In this document: positions 7,900-16,885 of the stretch, one piece after another
Position numbering within the stretch: the stretch's first letter is position 1
Layout: every line of letters starts with the position of its first letter
Source of the DNA: Arenibacter amylolyticus
Lineage (GTDB): Bacteria > Bacteroidota > Bacteroidia > Flavobacteriales > Flavobacteriaceae
Assembly (NCBI RefSeq): GCF_002150785.1
Contig: NZ_MTAZ01000007.1
Span: forward strand, 1 to 64,000
Length of the DNA stretch: 64,000 nucleotides
Reading direction: 5' to 3'
Notes under the pieces: model-generated
What the model was told of the DNA's origin: nothing
What the model saw: the letters and a program-made list of their open reading frames with translations, nothing else
The model's database searches: none
Made by a program: the position numbers and the translations under genes

Positions 7900-9489
7900 T
7901 TATTTCATTATCCGGGTTAATTTATAGAAGCGTTGGTAGTGATCCGGAATAGTATCTATTCTTAACAGGGATCCCTCTTCCATGTACGGATAAATCTCAT
8001 CATAGGTACGCACATCGTACATACTTATTCTTTTACTTATGTGTTCCCTACTCAACTCATAGGGTCCGTCTAAACCAGCGGCCGCCACCAATTCCAAGAA
8101 GCTGTGAATAGTAGCCTTATGATAATTGTACACCCTGGGCGCCTTGTCCTCTACCACCAAGCCTTTGGCAAGGGATTTATTCTGCGTAGCCACTCCAGCG
8201 GGGCAGGTATTTAAGTTACACTGCAGGGCTTGTATACATCCCACTGCCAACATCATGGCCCGGGCACTGTAACATCCATCGGCTCCAAGGGCAATGGCAC
8301 GCGCCATACTAAATCCGGTGATAATCTTTCCTGCAACAATAATTTTTATCTCTTTTCTCAAGGCAAAGCCCACCAAGGTATCATGAACAAAAACTAGCCC
8401 TTCCCTAAGTGGCATACCCATACTATTGGAGAATTCTACAGGAGCAGCTCCCGTACCACCTTCTCCACCATCTACGGTAATAAAATCTGGCGTAATCCCA
8501 GTATAGACCATGGCCTCACAAAAGTCCATAAACTCCTGCTTTCTACCTATACACAGCTTAAATCCAATAGGTTTTCCATCGGAAAGATCCCGTAGTTTCT
8601 TAATGAAATACATAAATTGGATGGGGTCTGCAAAGGCACTATGAGCTGGGGGAGAATGAACAGCAACATGCGGTTGTATGTGTCTTATCCTTGCAATCTC
8701 CTCCGTGTTTTTAGAAGCTGGAAGTATACCACCATGCCCAGGCTTGGCACCTTGAGACAATTTTATCTCAATCATTTTCACTTGAGGACGCAATGCATTT
8801 TCACGAAAGGTAGTTTCGTTAAAACTCCCATCATCATGGCGACAACCAAAATAACCGGTACCAATTTGCCAAATTAGGTCCCCACCATTTTCCAAATGAT
8901 AATCGCTGATACCTCCTTCTCCTGTATTGTGGGCAAAATTTCCCATTTTAGCTCCCTTGTTCATCGCTAGCACGGCATTATGACTCAAGGACCCGAAACT
9001 CATGGCCGAAATATTCAACAAACTGGAAGAATAGGGTTGCAAGCAATCTTTTCCACCAATAATAAGTCTAGGAAACTCCCCAATTTCCTTGGGGTTATGC
9101 TTGGCATACATGGAATGTTCCATCCACTCATAGCCCGCATGATAAAGGTCCATTTGCGTACCAAATGGCTCCGTATCGGTTTGTTTTTTCGCACGCCTAT
9201 AGATCAACGATCTCAAGATTCTATTTAAGGGCCTCCCCTCTGTATCCGTCTCAACAAAATATTGCATAATCTCCGGCCTAATAGACTCCAGCATATATCG
9301 GAATCTCCCAACAATCGGGAAGTTTCGCCGTATGGTATGCTTTTTTTGCACAATATCATAAACCCCCATAAGGATTAGAGGACCAACTAACAGAAGTACC
9401 CATAAGATAGGGGGCCAGAAAACAGCGATACCAGCAATTACAACCATCACGATCGCGGAGATAACCATAAACTGTTCACGAACTTTCAT
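7900..9489 (-). CDS. FMN-binding glutamate synthase family protein
   Basis: A 529-residue protein related to the synthase domain of glutamate synthase (GltB) but without the glutaminase domain. Two hydrophobic segments at residues 8-45 suggest membrane anchoring. The TIM-barrel synthase domain follows, with GEGGISDYH, GAKPGHGGILPA, ITVDGGEGGTGAAP (FMN-phosphate region) and ALGADGCYSARAMM. A 3Fe-4S cluster motif is visible near residues 415-430 (Cys-x5-Cys-x4-Cys in GCIQALQCNLNTCPAGV). Stand-alone proteins of this kind are common in Bacteroidota, and their true reaction is uncertain since no glutaminase partner is encoded nearby. It is monocistronic, with a strong terminator. Confidence 0.9.
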   Translation of the reverse strand: MKVREQFMVISAIVMVVIAGIAVFWPPILWVLLLVGPLILMGVYDIVQKKHTIRRNFPIVGRFRYMLESIRPEIMQYFVETDTEGRPLNRILRSLIYRRAKKQTDTEPFGTQMDLYHAGYEWMEHSMYAKHNPKEIGEFPRLIIGGKDCLQPYSSSLLNISAMSFGSLSHNAVLAMNKGAKMGNFAHNTGEGGISDYHLENGGDLIWQIGTGYFGCRHDDGSFNETTFRENALRPQVKMIEIKLSQGAKPGHGGILPASKNTEEIARIRHIQPHVAVHSPPAHSAFADPIQFMYFIKKLRDLSDGKPIGFKLCIGRKQEFMDFCEAMVYTGITPDFITVDGGEGGTGAAPVEFSNSMGMPLREGLVFVHDTLVGFALRKEIKIIVAGKIITGFSMARAIALGADGCYSARAMMLAVGCIQALQCNLNTCPAGVATQNKSLAKGLVVEDKAPRVYNYHKATIHSFLELVAAAGLDGPYELSREHISKRISMYDVRTYDEIYPYMEEGSLLRIDTIPDHYQRFYKLTRIMK

Positions 9490-10027
9490 AAATATGATTT
9501 AAGTGTTATTCATTTTATATTGAAACACCTTTACATTGATGTTTCTTAATTTTTAAACTCCCTTACATTTAGGAAGATCAGCAATAAACAAACTACATCC
9601 TTTCCATAACTACAACCTTTGCGTACTAATTATTTTACCAGCCATGGTTGATAAAATGGAATCCAAAAGATTATCAATCCCTTAATTTTCACTCTTCAAA
9701 TTTGGAAGAGATTACGACATCCATTTTCTATCGTCAAATTTTTACAAATATCACATCTTTTTTTATTCTCTAAGAATATTTAACCAACTTTTATCCTTTT
9801 AAATCCCTAATGACTTCACCACCCATATTTTATCGACTTTTATCGCCCTCAATTCTTACGGTAAAATGACCTCTGGGCCTTTAATTCAGGCAAACTAATA
9901 GTAGAAAATGATCTTGAGGTGTAGCATAGGTTGGCATGACCAATACTTTCTGTGTTTATAAGGAAACACTCTTTAGCCCCAAAGTCCCGTATCTCCCCCC
10001 TTAGCAAGTAGATTAAATAAGCTGGAT
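9490..10027. other. Intergenic region with TTTTATCG repeats
   Basis: No convincing gene in 538 bp; open frames here look like chance. It must hold the promoter of the glutamate-synthase-like gene, although I find no exact TAnnTTTG. Two direct copies of TTTTATCG occur at 9828-9835 and 9838-9845, the same octamer that forms the palindrome at 10929-10950. No terminator with a T-run is evident after the SMP-30 gene. Confidence 0.4.
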
Positions 10028-10912
10028 TCACCCAAATATATTTGCTGGCATACCTGTATAGCCGCAATTTTCAATCACAAAAAGTGAACCGGCCAGCGGC
10101 TGCCGCTTTAATTCCTCCTCACTAAGCCCCTTCCTAGCTGTGGTGATATACAAGTTTTCCAAAGTGGGCCCTCCAAAAGTACAGGAGGTAACATTGGAGA
10201 CAGGAAGTTTAAATGCGGCCAGTTGCTCCCCCGTTTTAGGATTCCAACGCGTTACCTGCCCCCCTCCCCAGTGTGCAATCCATAGCATTCCCTCCTTATC
10301 AATGGTCATCCCATCAGGGAAACCTTCTTCTTTGGGTATTTGGATGATGGTTCTTTTATTGGAAATAGCTCCAGTAGCCTCATCGTAGTCGTAGCGAACT
10401 ACTTGCAAGGTAGGCGAATCTATGTAGTAAAATGCCTTCTCCCTTTGGCACCACGCCAAACCATTGGAAATAGTAATGGTATCCTCTTTTTTTTCTACGG
10501 TCCCGTTTTTGTGCAATACATATAGACTCCCAGCGGCTTTATCTTCCGAGAGGGGCATGGTCCCCGCCCAAAATCTCCCTGCTGGGTCGCACTTTCCGTC
10601 ATTAAATCTATTGCCCGGCAAATGCTTTTCGGGATCGGCAATTGGCTGCACTTCCCCATGCTTACGATCCAGATAGGCAAATCCGTGGTGAAGGGCGGCC
10701 ACATAGTTAACACTGCTAGCTACGGCCATAGCACCAATCATCTGCCCAATTTCTAGGGTGCGTAATTTTTTATTTTCCACGGACCATTCGTGAACATGAC
10801 CGCTCAATATATCTACCCAACAGATAAGTCCTCTCTTCTCATCCCAAATAGGGCCTTCTCCCAATTCGCTCTTATGGGCACAAACAACTTCTATTGATTT
10901 CATAGTATCCAT
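10028..10912 (-). CDS. SMP-30/gluconolactonase/LRE family protein
   Basis: A 294-residue six-bladed beta-propeller of the SMP-30/gluconolactonase family, which hydrolyses sugar lactones or related esters. The divalent-metal site is intact: Glu19 (ELGEGPIWDE), Asn150 (ISNGLAW) and Asp200 (FPDGMTID), plus the substrate-side Asn104-Asp105 (RFNDGKCDPAGRFWAGT). No signal peptide is present, so it is probably cytoplasmic. The first ATG gives MDTMKSIEVV; Met4 is another possible start. It is the last gene of the minus-strand run downstream of the phytanoyl-CoA dioxygenase-like gene, with a 122-bp gap holding a palindrome. An aldonolactone or similar intermediate is a reasonable substrate guess. Confidence 0.88.
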   Translation of the reverse strand: MDTMKSIEVVCAHKSELGEGPIWDEKRGLICWVDILSGHVHEWSVENKKLRTLEIGQMIGAMAVASSVNYVAALHHGFAYLDRKHGEVQPIADPEKHLPGNRFNDGKCDPAGRFWAGTMPLSEDKAAGSLYVLHKNGTVEKKEDTITISNGLAWCQREKAFYYIDSPTLQVVRYDYDEATGAISNKRTIIQIPKEEGFPDGMTIDKEGMLWIAHWGGGQVTRWNPKTGEQLAAFKLPVSNVTSCTFGGPTLENLYITTARKGLSEEELKRQPLAGSLFVIENCGYTGMPANIFG

Positions 10913-10928
10913 CTGTAAGTAAGTATCT

Positions 10929-10950
10929 ATTTTATCGGAGTCGATAAAAT
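10929..10950. promoter_or_regulatory. Palindrome upstream of the SMP-30 gene (possible operator)
   Basis: Perfect inverted repeat ATTTTATCG - 4 nt - CGATAAAAT, 16 bp before the start codon. It lacks a T-run, so it is more like a protein-binding site than a terminator. The same half-site occurs twice at 9828-9845, beyond the other end of this gene. The binding protein is unknown. Confidence 0.4.
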
Positions 10951-11034
10951 TATCATTATCAAATCTCCAAGATAGTAAACTTTACGGTTAGGATATCCCA
11001 AGCATGCATGGGTACTTAAGTGGCTACCCCTTGC

Positions 11035-11919
11035 TTAATCTCCGCTAAATAACAATGGAAAGAATTTCCCCTTCATCTTTTCCCCTTTTGGAATGGGCGG
11101 CACCCCATGCAGCAACTCTTCATCGGTATTGCTAGTGGTACCATCGGCAAATACGTTTAACACAAAAGCCCGCCGACTTCTTCCGGAGGTATTTGCATAA
11201 GATCCATGAACCAATAAAGGATGATGGAAGGTAGCGTATCCTTTTTTCAATTCAATGGGGACCGGATTAAAGGCTTCCTGTTGTTCTGGGGAGAGAAATT
11301 GCTTTAGCCCCTCCATTTCCCCTGCCAAAGCAGGTTTCTGCAATAACCCCCACTGATGACTTTTAGGTATATAATGGAGACAGCCGTTGTCTAGATTAGC
11401 ATCATCCAATCCGGTCCAGCAACTAAGGTGTTGCATGGCCACCGTTCTGGTCCAATAGGAATAATCTTGGTGCCAGGCCACCACACCCCCGTGATGGGCC
11501 GGTTTACAGAAAAGCTGATCGTGCCAAAAGCGTACGGACCTATGCTCCAACAATTGATGGGCAGCCATTACAAAAGCTGGATTCCACAAGACATCATGGA
11601 AACCCTTGGATATGCGCCAATGTCCCAAGGAATGGAATAAAACCGAATTGGGATCCTCTGACTCATTGCTGTGAAATTCATAAAATAGATGATGCCCAGG
11701 ATGTTCCGGATCCATAACATTTTTTAGTTCCTCTAGCAATTGCTCTACCTGCCATTCCTCTAACAGCTTAATACCAGAAACATAGCCATACTCTTGGTAA
11801 TGGGTTATCTGCTCCTCCGTAAGTTTATATTGTTCCCAGTCTTCCGCACTCTTTGGCCACTGAAAGAGGTCTGAAAGTAAATAAGGGTAATCTGCAAGGT
11901 CTTGTTCCGTAGCCATCAT
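11035..11919 (-). CDS. Phytanoyl-CoA dioxygenase (PhyH) family protein
   Basis: A 294-residue Fe(II)/2-oxoglutarate-dependent oxygenase of the PhyH family. The iron ligands are clear: His150 and Asp152 in AWHQDYSYW and His238 in LLVHGSYANTSGRSRRAF, with Arg247 or Arg249/250 placed to bind 2-oxoglutarate. No signal peptide, so cytoplasmic. Bacterial members hydroxylate diverse small molecules, including phosphonates, ectoine and amino acids, and the family does not reveal the substrate. It lies 57 bp downstream of the VCBS/ASPIC gene and upstream of the SMP-30 gene, suggesting one catabolic cassette with the SusCD pair. Confidence 0.88.
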   Translation of the reverse strand: MMATEQDLADYPYLLSDLFQWPKSAEDWEQYKLTEEQITHYQEYGYVSGIKLLEEWQVEQLLEELKNVMDPEHPGHHLFYEFHSNESEDPNSVLFHSLGHWRISKGFHDVLWNPAFVMAAHQLLEHRSVRFWHDQLFCKPAHHGGVVAWHQDYSYWTRTVAMQHLSCWTGLDDANLDNGCLHYIPKSHQWGLLQKPALAGEMEGLKQFLSPEQQEAFNPVPIELKKGYATFHHPLLVHGSYANTSGRSRRAFVLNVFADGTTSNTDEELLHGVPPIPKGEKMKGKFFPLLFSGD

Positions 11920-11976
11920 GTTATAGGAATTACTAGTTCTCTCCTGCTAAAGGGGAAAAAGGGTCAACAAAAAAAT

Positions 11977-14900
11977 CTATTGATTCTTTTGAAATACCTG
12001 GATGCGATCGTCATTGTTAGCAACCACCAACCATTGTTGATCACCTACCGTTAGTTGAATTATTTTCTTAGCGTCCTTATTGGCGAAAAATCCACTGTCC
12101 TTAAACGGCAGGGATGTAAATCCTCCCTTGCCATCACCCAACATCATCACTCCTGTCCCGGCATCATTCCTTGGGGTTTCAATCTCTGAGACAAATAGAT
12201 TCCCAACCGCAAGGAAGTCGAGGTTACCATCCAAATTAAAATCTTCTATATGAATATCATTAATACTTGAAAGCTGTGCCATATTAGGAAGGGGAGAAAT
12301 CTTAAAATTTCCGTTTCCCAAATTCTCCATATAGGATGAAGCGAAGGTTTGAGCTGCATAATGCAACGAATTATCCAAATTTTCCTTACCGTAAACCTGA
12401 TCTATTTCCAAGGAGGCGAACAGATCATATTTTTGAATTTTATCCTTTAATCCAGGAATTTGCTCGGCAGAGCAAGAAAACCCCCTTAAAGGATAATGCT
12501 TATCATTATTATAATAGCCCAAAACAATATCATACTTCCCGTTGCCGTCAAAGTCGTTGAAATATATATCGAATGGCTTATCAACTGAGGTCTTATACTT
12601 ATAATTTAGGCCGATATTCCCAACAATAAAATCCGTATCCCCATCATTGTCAAAATCTCCCTTCTCAATACTAAACCACCACCCCCAAGAATTCTCCAGC
12701 CCTATTGGAATTTTCTTTTGCAACTGACCCTCCACATTTTCAAAAATAGTAATAGGCATCCACTCCCCGACAAGAATCAGGTCATCATCCCCATCATTAT
12801 CATAATCTTCCCAAATGGCATCGGTAACCATTCCCAAATCCTTGAATACTGGTGCAATATCGTTAGTTTTATTTACCAATTGCCCATTTTGATTTTGCAG
12901 GAGCATACTACTGGCAGGCAAGGGATAATGATAGGGAATGTGTCTGCCTGCTACAAACAGATCCATATCCCCATCTTTATCGTAATCATTGGCGGCTACC
13001 TTAGAGCCACTCGTTCTACCAAGATTTAAAACGGCACCCTTAGTAAAACCTCCTTTTCCGTTATTCATATAAAGTCGGTCTATATAATGTGGATCGTTTA
13101 CCTTGTATTCATTGCCCCCACTTACTACATAGAGGTCTAAAAAGCCATCACCATTTACATCCACAAACAAGGCATCTACATCCTCATAAGCCGCATCCTT
13201 CTCCCAAAGGTCATTCAATATGGACATGAAACTACCATCCCCTTGCATGAGGAATAATGCCCCTGCCTGACCGTTGGCTCCACCCACATAAACATCTTCC
13301 AATCCATCATTGTTAACATCCCCTTTTGCCAATGCCGGTCCAAATTGCGACAGTTTATGTGGCAATAAAACCTGATAGCGATAATCGTCAAAACTATTTT
13401 CTTTATGTACGTAATCTAAGGCTCCTCTTAGTGATACTTCACTATAGTACGGTTTGCTGTTTTCATGGTTATAAACAGTCCTTTGCTCCCCGTCTTCCAT
13501 ATCTAAACGAACCATCTGATTGGCAGGTATATTTTGTAGGACAGTGGTTAGATCATTTGGCCACTGTACCACTATACTATCTATAATTTTTGCATTACCC
13601 ACTCCAAAGTGAAGAATGGGCTCACTGGTAGAATAAATACCGCGTACATTGGTATGTTCCAAAAACTGGATTCCACCTTCCTGATACAAGGTGGCCTTGG
13701 TCCCAAATACACTTCTGTTAGCCCCGTCTTTTAGCGCAATTCTTATAAAGTTAGTATGTGGCAGTTTTTCAGTGTTATTCCGATATATAAAAGCCGTATT
13801 ATTAATATTGTTCACCACAAGATCGAGGTCGCCATCATTATCCAGATCAGCATAGGCAGCCCCATTGGAAAATGAAGGCTGATCAAGTCCCCATTCTGCT
13901 TTAACCTCCTTGAACTCTAAATTCCCTAAGTTCTTAAAGGCATAATTTTTAAGGGGTTGCGATGGCAAGAGGGCAATAGTTTTATCCAAATCCAAAATAT
14001 CCCAGATGCTTGGAGGATTTGTATTCGGATTTTCCATCACCCACTTATTAGCAGTTTCGGTAATAAACTTGCCCACCTTCTTATCTGCATCGGTATTTCT
14101 TATATCGTACAGAAGGCCATTGGTTATATAGGTATCTTTTAATCCATCGTTATCAAAATCTGCTATTAAATTTGCCCAACTCCAATCTGTTGCCGCCATA
14201 CCTGTAATTTGGGCTACGTCTGAAAAGGTGGTATTCCCATTATTCAATTGCAAGGTATTGTACATATACTGATAGTGTCCGCCCTCCTCTACTACCTTCC
14301 AAAACAAGCTAGGGTTCATTCCGCTCATATTGGCCTTTAACCTATAATTATCCTCTGCCACCATATCCAAAACAAACACATCTAGCAATGCGTCATTATT
14401 TATATCTGCCACATCTACCCCCATAGAATAAAATGAAACATGGTTCATAGCTTGGGGAAGGATATTGGTAAAGGTGCCATCAGCATTATTTATAAAAAGA
14501 AAATCCGGAGCATTAAAATCGTTTGCCACATAGAGGTCTGTCCACCCATCATTATTTAAGTCGCTTGCCGATACGGCATTTGGAAATCCAGTAAGATCCA
14601 CCCCTGCCCTTTTGGAAACATCCTCGAAAAACCCTTTGCCGGTATTTCTTAATAGTTTAATATGATATTCTGGCTGCAACAGCGTTGTTCCGGAGTATTT
14701 GGAATAGCTTCCTGGGTTAGGTGGCTGCGTCAACAACAACAGGTCTAAAAAACCATCTTTATCATAGTCCAAAAAGGTTGCGTGTCTTGTTCTTTGGGAA
14801 TCATCTACGCCATAGGCCTTGGCCTCTTCCTTAAAAGTCCCATCTCCCTTATTAATGTATAATTGATTTTTTCTGAGCTCCGGGGCGTCGTCATACAGCT

Positions 14901-15300
14901 CCCTAGTCACATAGATATCCAGGTGTCCATCATTATTTACATCTGCCACGGTCACGCCTGTAGACCATCCGTTATCTTCCTTAATCCCTGAGGACTTTGT
15001 AACATCTTTAAATTTAAGATCACCTTGGTTAAAATATAACTTATTGGGCACTAAATTCCCTGCAAAAAACAAATCTGGGAGTCCGTCCTTATTAAAATCT
15101 CCAATCCCTACTCCGGCACCTCCATAGAAATTAGAGTATAATAAGATGTTAGCTTCTTTGGTATCTTTTATTTTATTGTTGAATTTAACCCCGGTATACT
15201 TGGCGTCCAAAAGGGAAAATCGTGGGATATCCTGCCCCCAACTAATGGTTGAACCTAAAAGCCCTATAGCCCAAAAGACGATTGCTTTCTTTCTTCGCAT
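11977..15300 (-). CDS. Secreted VCBS/FG-GAP repeat protein with ASPIC/UnbV domain
   Basis: A 1107-residue exported protein (signal peptide residues 1-22, ending SWGQD). At least a dozen FG-GAP/VCBS repeats with calcium-loop sequences of the type D-x-N-x-D-G are visible, for example GDFNKDGLPDLFFAGN, ADVNNDGHLDIYVTR, ADLDNDGDLDLVVNN and GDFDNDGDTDFIVGN. Between two repeat clusters, about residues 520-600, lies an ASPIC/UnbV domain (ILHFGVGNAKIIDSIVVQWPN). The architecture resembles CRTAC1-like proteins commonly found beside SusCD pairs in marine Bacteroidota. It is probably surface-exposed or periplasmic and may bind ligand. A hairpin separates it from susD, so it may be expressed less than susCD. 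Confidence 0.88.
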   Translation of the reverse strand: MRRKKAIVFWAIGLLGSTISWGQDIPRFSLLDAKYTGVKFNNKIKDTKEANILLYSNFYGGAGVGIGDFNKDGLPDLFFAGNLVPNKLYFNQGDLKFKDVTKSSGIKEDNGWSTGVTVADVNNDGHLDIYVTRELYDDAPELRKNQLYINKGDGTFKEEAKAYGVDDSQRTRHATFLDYDKDGFLDLLLLTQPPNPGSYSKYSGTTLLQPEYHIKLLRNTGKGFFEDVSKRAGVDLTGFPNAVSASDLNNDGWTDLYVANDFNAPDFLFINNADGTFTNILPQAMNHVSFYSMGVDVADINNDALLDVFVLDMVAEDNYRLKANMSGMNPSLFWKVVEEGGHYQYMYNTLQLNNGNTTFSDVAQITGMAATDWSWANLIADFDNDGLKDTYITNGLLYDIRNTDADKKVGKFITETANKWVMENPNTNPPSIWDILDLDKTIALLPSQPLKNYAFKNLGNLEFKEVKAEWGLDQPSFSNGAAYADLDNDGDLDLVVNNINNTAFIYRNNTEKLPHTNFIRIALKDGANRSVFGTKATLYQEGGIQFLEHTNVRGIYSTSEPILHFGVGNAKIIDSIVVQWPNDLTTVLQNIPANQMVRLDMEDGEQRTVYNHENSKPYYSEVSLRGALDYVHKENSFDDYRYQVLLPHKLSQFGPALAKGDVNNDGLEDVYVGGANGQAGALFLMQGDGSFMSILNDLWEKDAAYEDVDALFVDVNGDGFLDLYVVSGGNEYKVNDPHYIDRLYMNNGKGGFTKGAVLNLGRTSGSKVAANDYDKDGDMDLFVAGRHIPYHYPLPASSMLLQNQNGQLVNKTNDIAPVFKDLGMVTDAIWEDYDNDGDDDLILVGEWMPITIFENVEGQLQKKIPIGLENSWGWWFSIEKGDFDNDGDTDFIVGNIGLNYKYKTSVDKPFDIYFNDFDGNGKYDIVLGYYNNDKHYPLRGFSCSAEQIPGLKDKIQKYDLFASLEIDQVYGKENLDNSLHYAAQTFASSYMENLGNGNFKISPLPNMAQLSSINDIHIEDFNLDGNLDFLAVGNLFVSEIETPRNDAGTGVMMLGDGKGGFTSLPFKDSGFFANKDAKKIIQLTVGDQQWLVVANNDDRIQVFQKNQ

Positions 15301-15340
15301 GGTATAAAAAAATGTATAAACTTTTTTCTTGATTCTATAT

Positions 15341-15364
15341 AAAAGGAGGGGATTCCCCTCCTTT
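15341..15364 (-). terminator. Hairpin terminator/attenuator after susD (first pair)
   Basis: Perfect 10-bp stem AAAGGAGGGG/CCCCTCCTTT (15342-15351 and 15355-15364) with a 3-nt loop, followed on the minus strand by the moderately T-rich TTTTATATAG. It lies between the SusD gene and the VCBS gene, so it may only partly terminate. Confidence 0.65.
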
Positions 15365-15402
15365 ATAATTATTATTGATTTGCAATGCTTTGGGAAAATA
15401 GT

Positions 15403-16881
15403 TTACTCTACATCCCACCACACCCTTGTTGTTAGGAGGTCTGGACCTTGTGCTGCAATGGCGGCCTGGTAATTTTCTGGATTATTGCTCTGTTCGCTTT
15501 CCGAGTAGGTGAGTCTTCTTGGGATAGTTCCATTGGTTACATTACCCGGGTAATTTACGGGCACCAAGTTTGGAAACCCTGTTCTTCTCCAGTTAGCGAA
15601 CGCTTCATATTCATTTAGAAAAGTAGCTGCCCAATATTGCGTATTAATCTGTTCTAGGGCATTAGCTGCATCAAAGGGATTGGCAGCCAAGTAGGCGTCT
15701 ATTTCGGCATCCGCTATCACTGCATCCGGCCCGTATAACTCCAACATTTTCATTGCAGCCCGCACTCCTGCGTTGTAATGGGGCTCTGGATCTCCACCAG
15801 CTAAATTCCACCTAACAGCGGCTTCGGCCAACATAAACTCTACCTCCGCATAGGTTTGAAAGAACATTGGAGCTTCAAAAAAGGTAATGATATCACTAGG
15901 TTCCGCATACAGACTAGTATCCTCTTCTCCGGTTGCAGCTAATAATAGCTCCGAATCCAAGCCGTTTGGCAAGCCTTTAAGATCTGCTGGAGCAGTACTC
16001 CCATCACTTCTTCTAGAAGCAAGTATCGGAAGTCTTGGGTCTCCTTGCAAAAAGTCTACAAAAGTTTTACTTAAACGCTGATTTCCATCGGCATCGAAAG
16101 CCTCGCTGTTCCCATTTCTATTGTTAACATCGTGTTGCAGGTAAAAAATATCTTCGTTGCTCTCCATTACTCCTCCTGCGATCGCTTTAGTAGCCCAAGC
16201 TTCTGCCGCAGCCGGATCTCTTTTAATTAACCGCAACCCCAATCTTAGCATTAAGGAGTTCGCCAATTTTTTCCATTTTGTTTGGTTGCCTTGATATATT
16301 AGATCGGCATTCCCAAACGCGGAAGTTCCCGTTCCTAAAGCCGCCGCTGACTCTTCCAGCTCTTTTAAAAGGTCTGGGTAGATTTCACTTTGCGCATCGT
16401 ATTTTGGAGTTAAAATGCCAGAAATAAATGCCTGGCCTGCTTCGCTATAAGGAACATCTCCATAGAGGTCTGTTAACCGAGCAAAGACAAACACCCTCAT
16501 AATTCTTACGATAGCCCTCATTTCTTCAGGGGAATTTTCTTCTTCCATTTGCACTTTCATATCCTCCAAGGATTTAATCACGTTAGGATAATAACGATCG
16601 ATTAAGGAGGATGCATATCCTTTATTCCAAGTGTATTTATCCCCCGCCCAATATCCAGCAGTAACCGCCAAATGCTGCATCATGGTTGATTGGTAAATAA
16701 GATTGGCACGCCAGTTGTCGTATCGTTCACTGGACATGAATTTTTGTGCTGCCGTAAGTTTGGTAGCAAGGCTAACCTGTACCGGTTTCGTAGGATTAAC
16801 ATTCAATTCCTCGAACCCTTTATCACATGCACTCAAAAAGAACACAAATAATAATATATATATCGAATTTTTCATAGTCAT
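15403..16881 (-). CDS. SusD/RagB family nutrient-binding lipoprotein (pair 1)
   Basis: A 492-residue outer-membrane lipoprotein. The signal peptide ends in a lipobox with Cys19 (VFFLSACDKGFEELNVNPTKP), and the D-x-x-x-x-N-x-NP sequence just after the Cys is typical of SusD-like proteins. TPR-like helical content follows, and the C-terminus (NNPENYQAA then LTTRVWWDVE) matches the SusD-like subfamily that ends with a tryptophan-rich WWD motif. It forms the lid that captures substrate over the SusC channel. The start codon lies 4 bp after the SusC stop, so the two are co-translated. Confidence 0.92.
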   Translation of the reverse strand: MTMKNSIYILLFVFFLSACDKGFEELNVNPTKPVQVSLATKLTAAQKFMSSERYDNWRANLIYQSTMMQHLAVTAGYWAGDKYTWNKGYASSLIDRYYPNVIKSLEDMKVQMEEENSPEEMRAIVRIMRVFVFARLTDLYGDVPYSEAGQAFISGILTPKYDAQSEIYPDLLKELEESAAALGTGTSAFGNADLIYQGNQTKWKKLANSLMLRLGLRLIKRDPAAAEAWATKAIAGGVMESNEDIFYLQHDVNNRNGNSEAFDADGNQRLSKTFVDFLQGDPRLPILASRRSDGSTAPADLKGLPNGLDSELLLAATGEEDTSLYAEPSDIITFFEAPMFFQTYAEVEFMLAEAAVRWNLAGGDPEPHYNAGVRAAMKMLELYGPDAVIADAEIDAYLAANPFDAANALEQINTQYWAATFLNEYEAFANWRRTGFPNLVPVNYPGNVTNGTIPRRLTYSESEQSNNPENYQAAIAAQGPDLLTTRVWWDVE

Positions 16882-16885
16882 GTTT

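Noticed and set aside
9849-10067. 72-codon minus-strand open frame beyond the SMP-30 gene
   Set aside because: It overlaps the end of the SMP-30 gene and shows no conserved motif.
15341-15364. Possible CRISPR-type or tandem repeat
   Set aside because: It is a single hairpin next to susD; no regularly spaced repeats or cas genes occur anywhere in the window.
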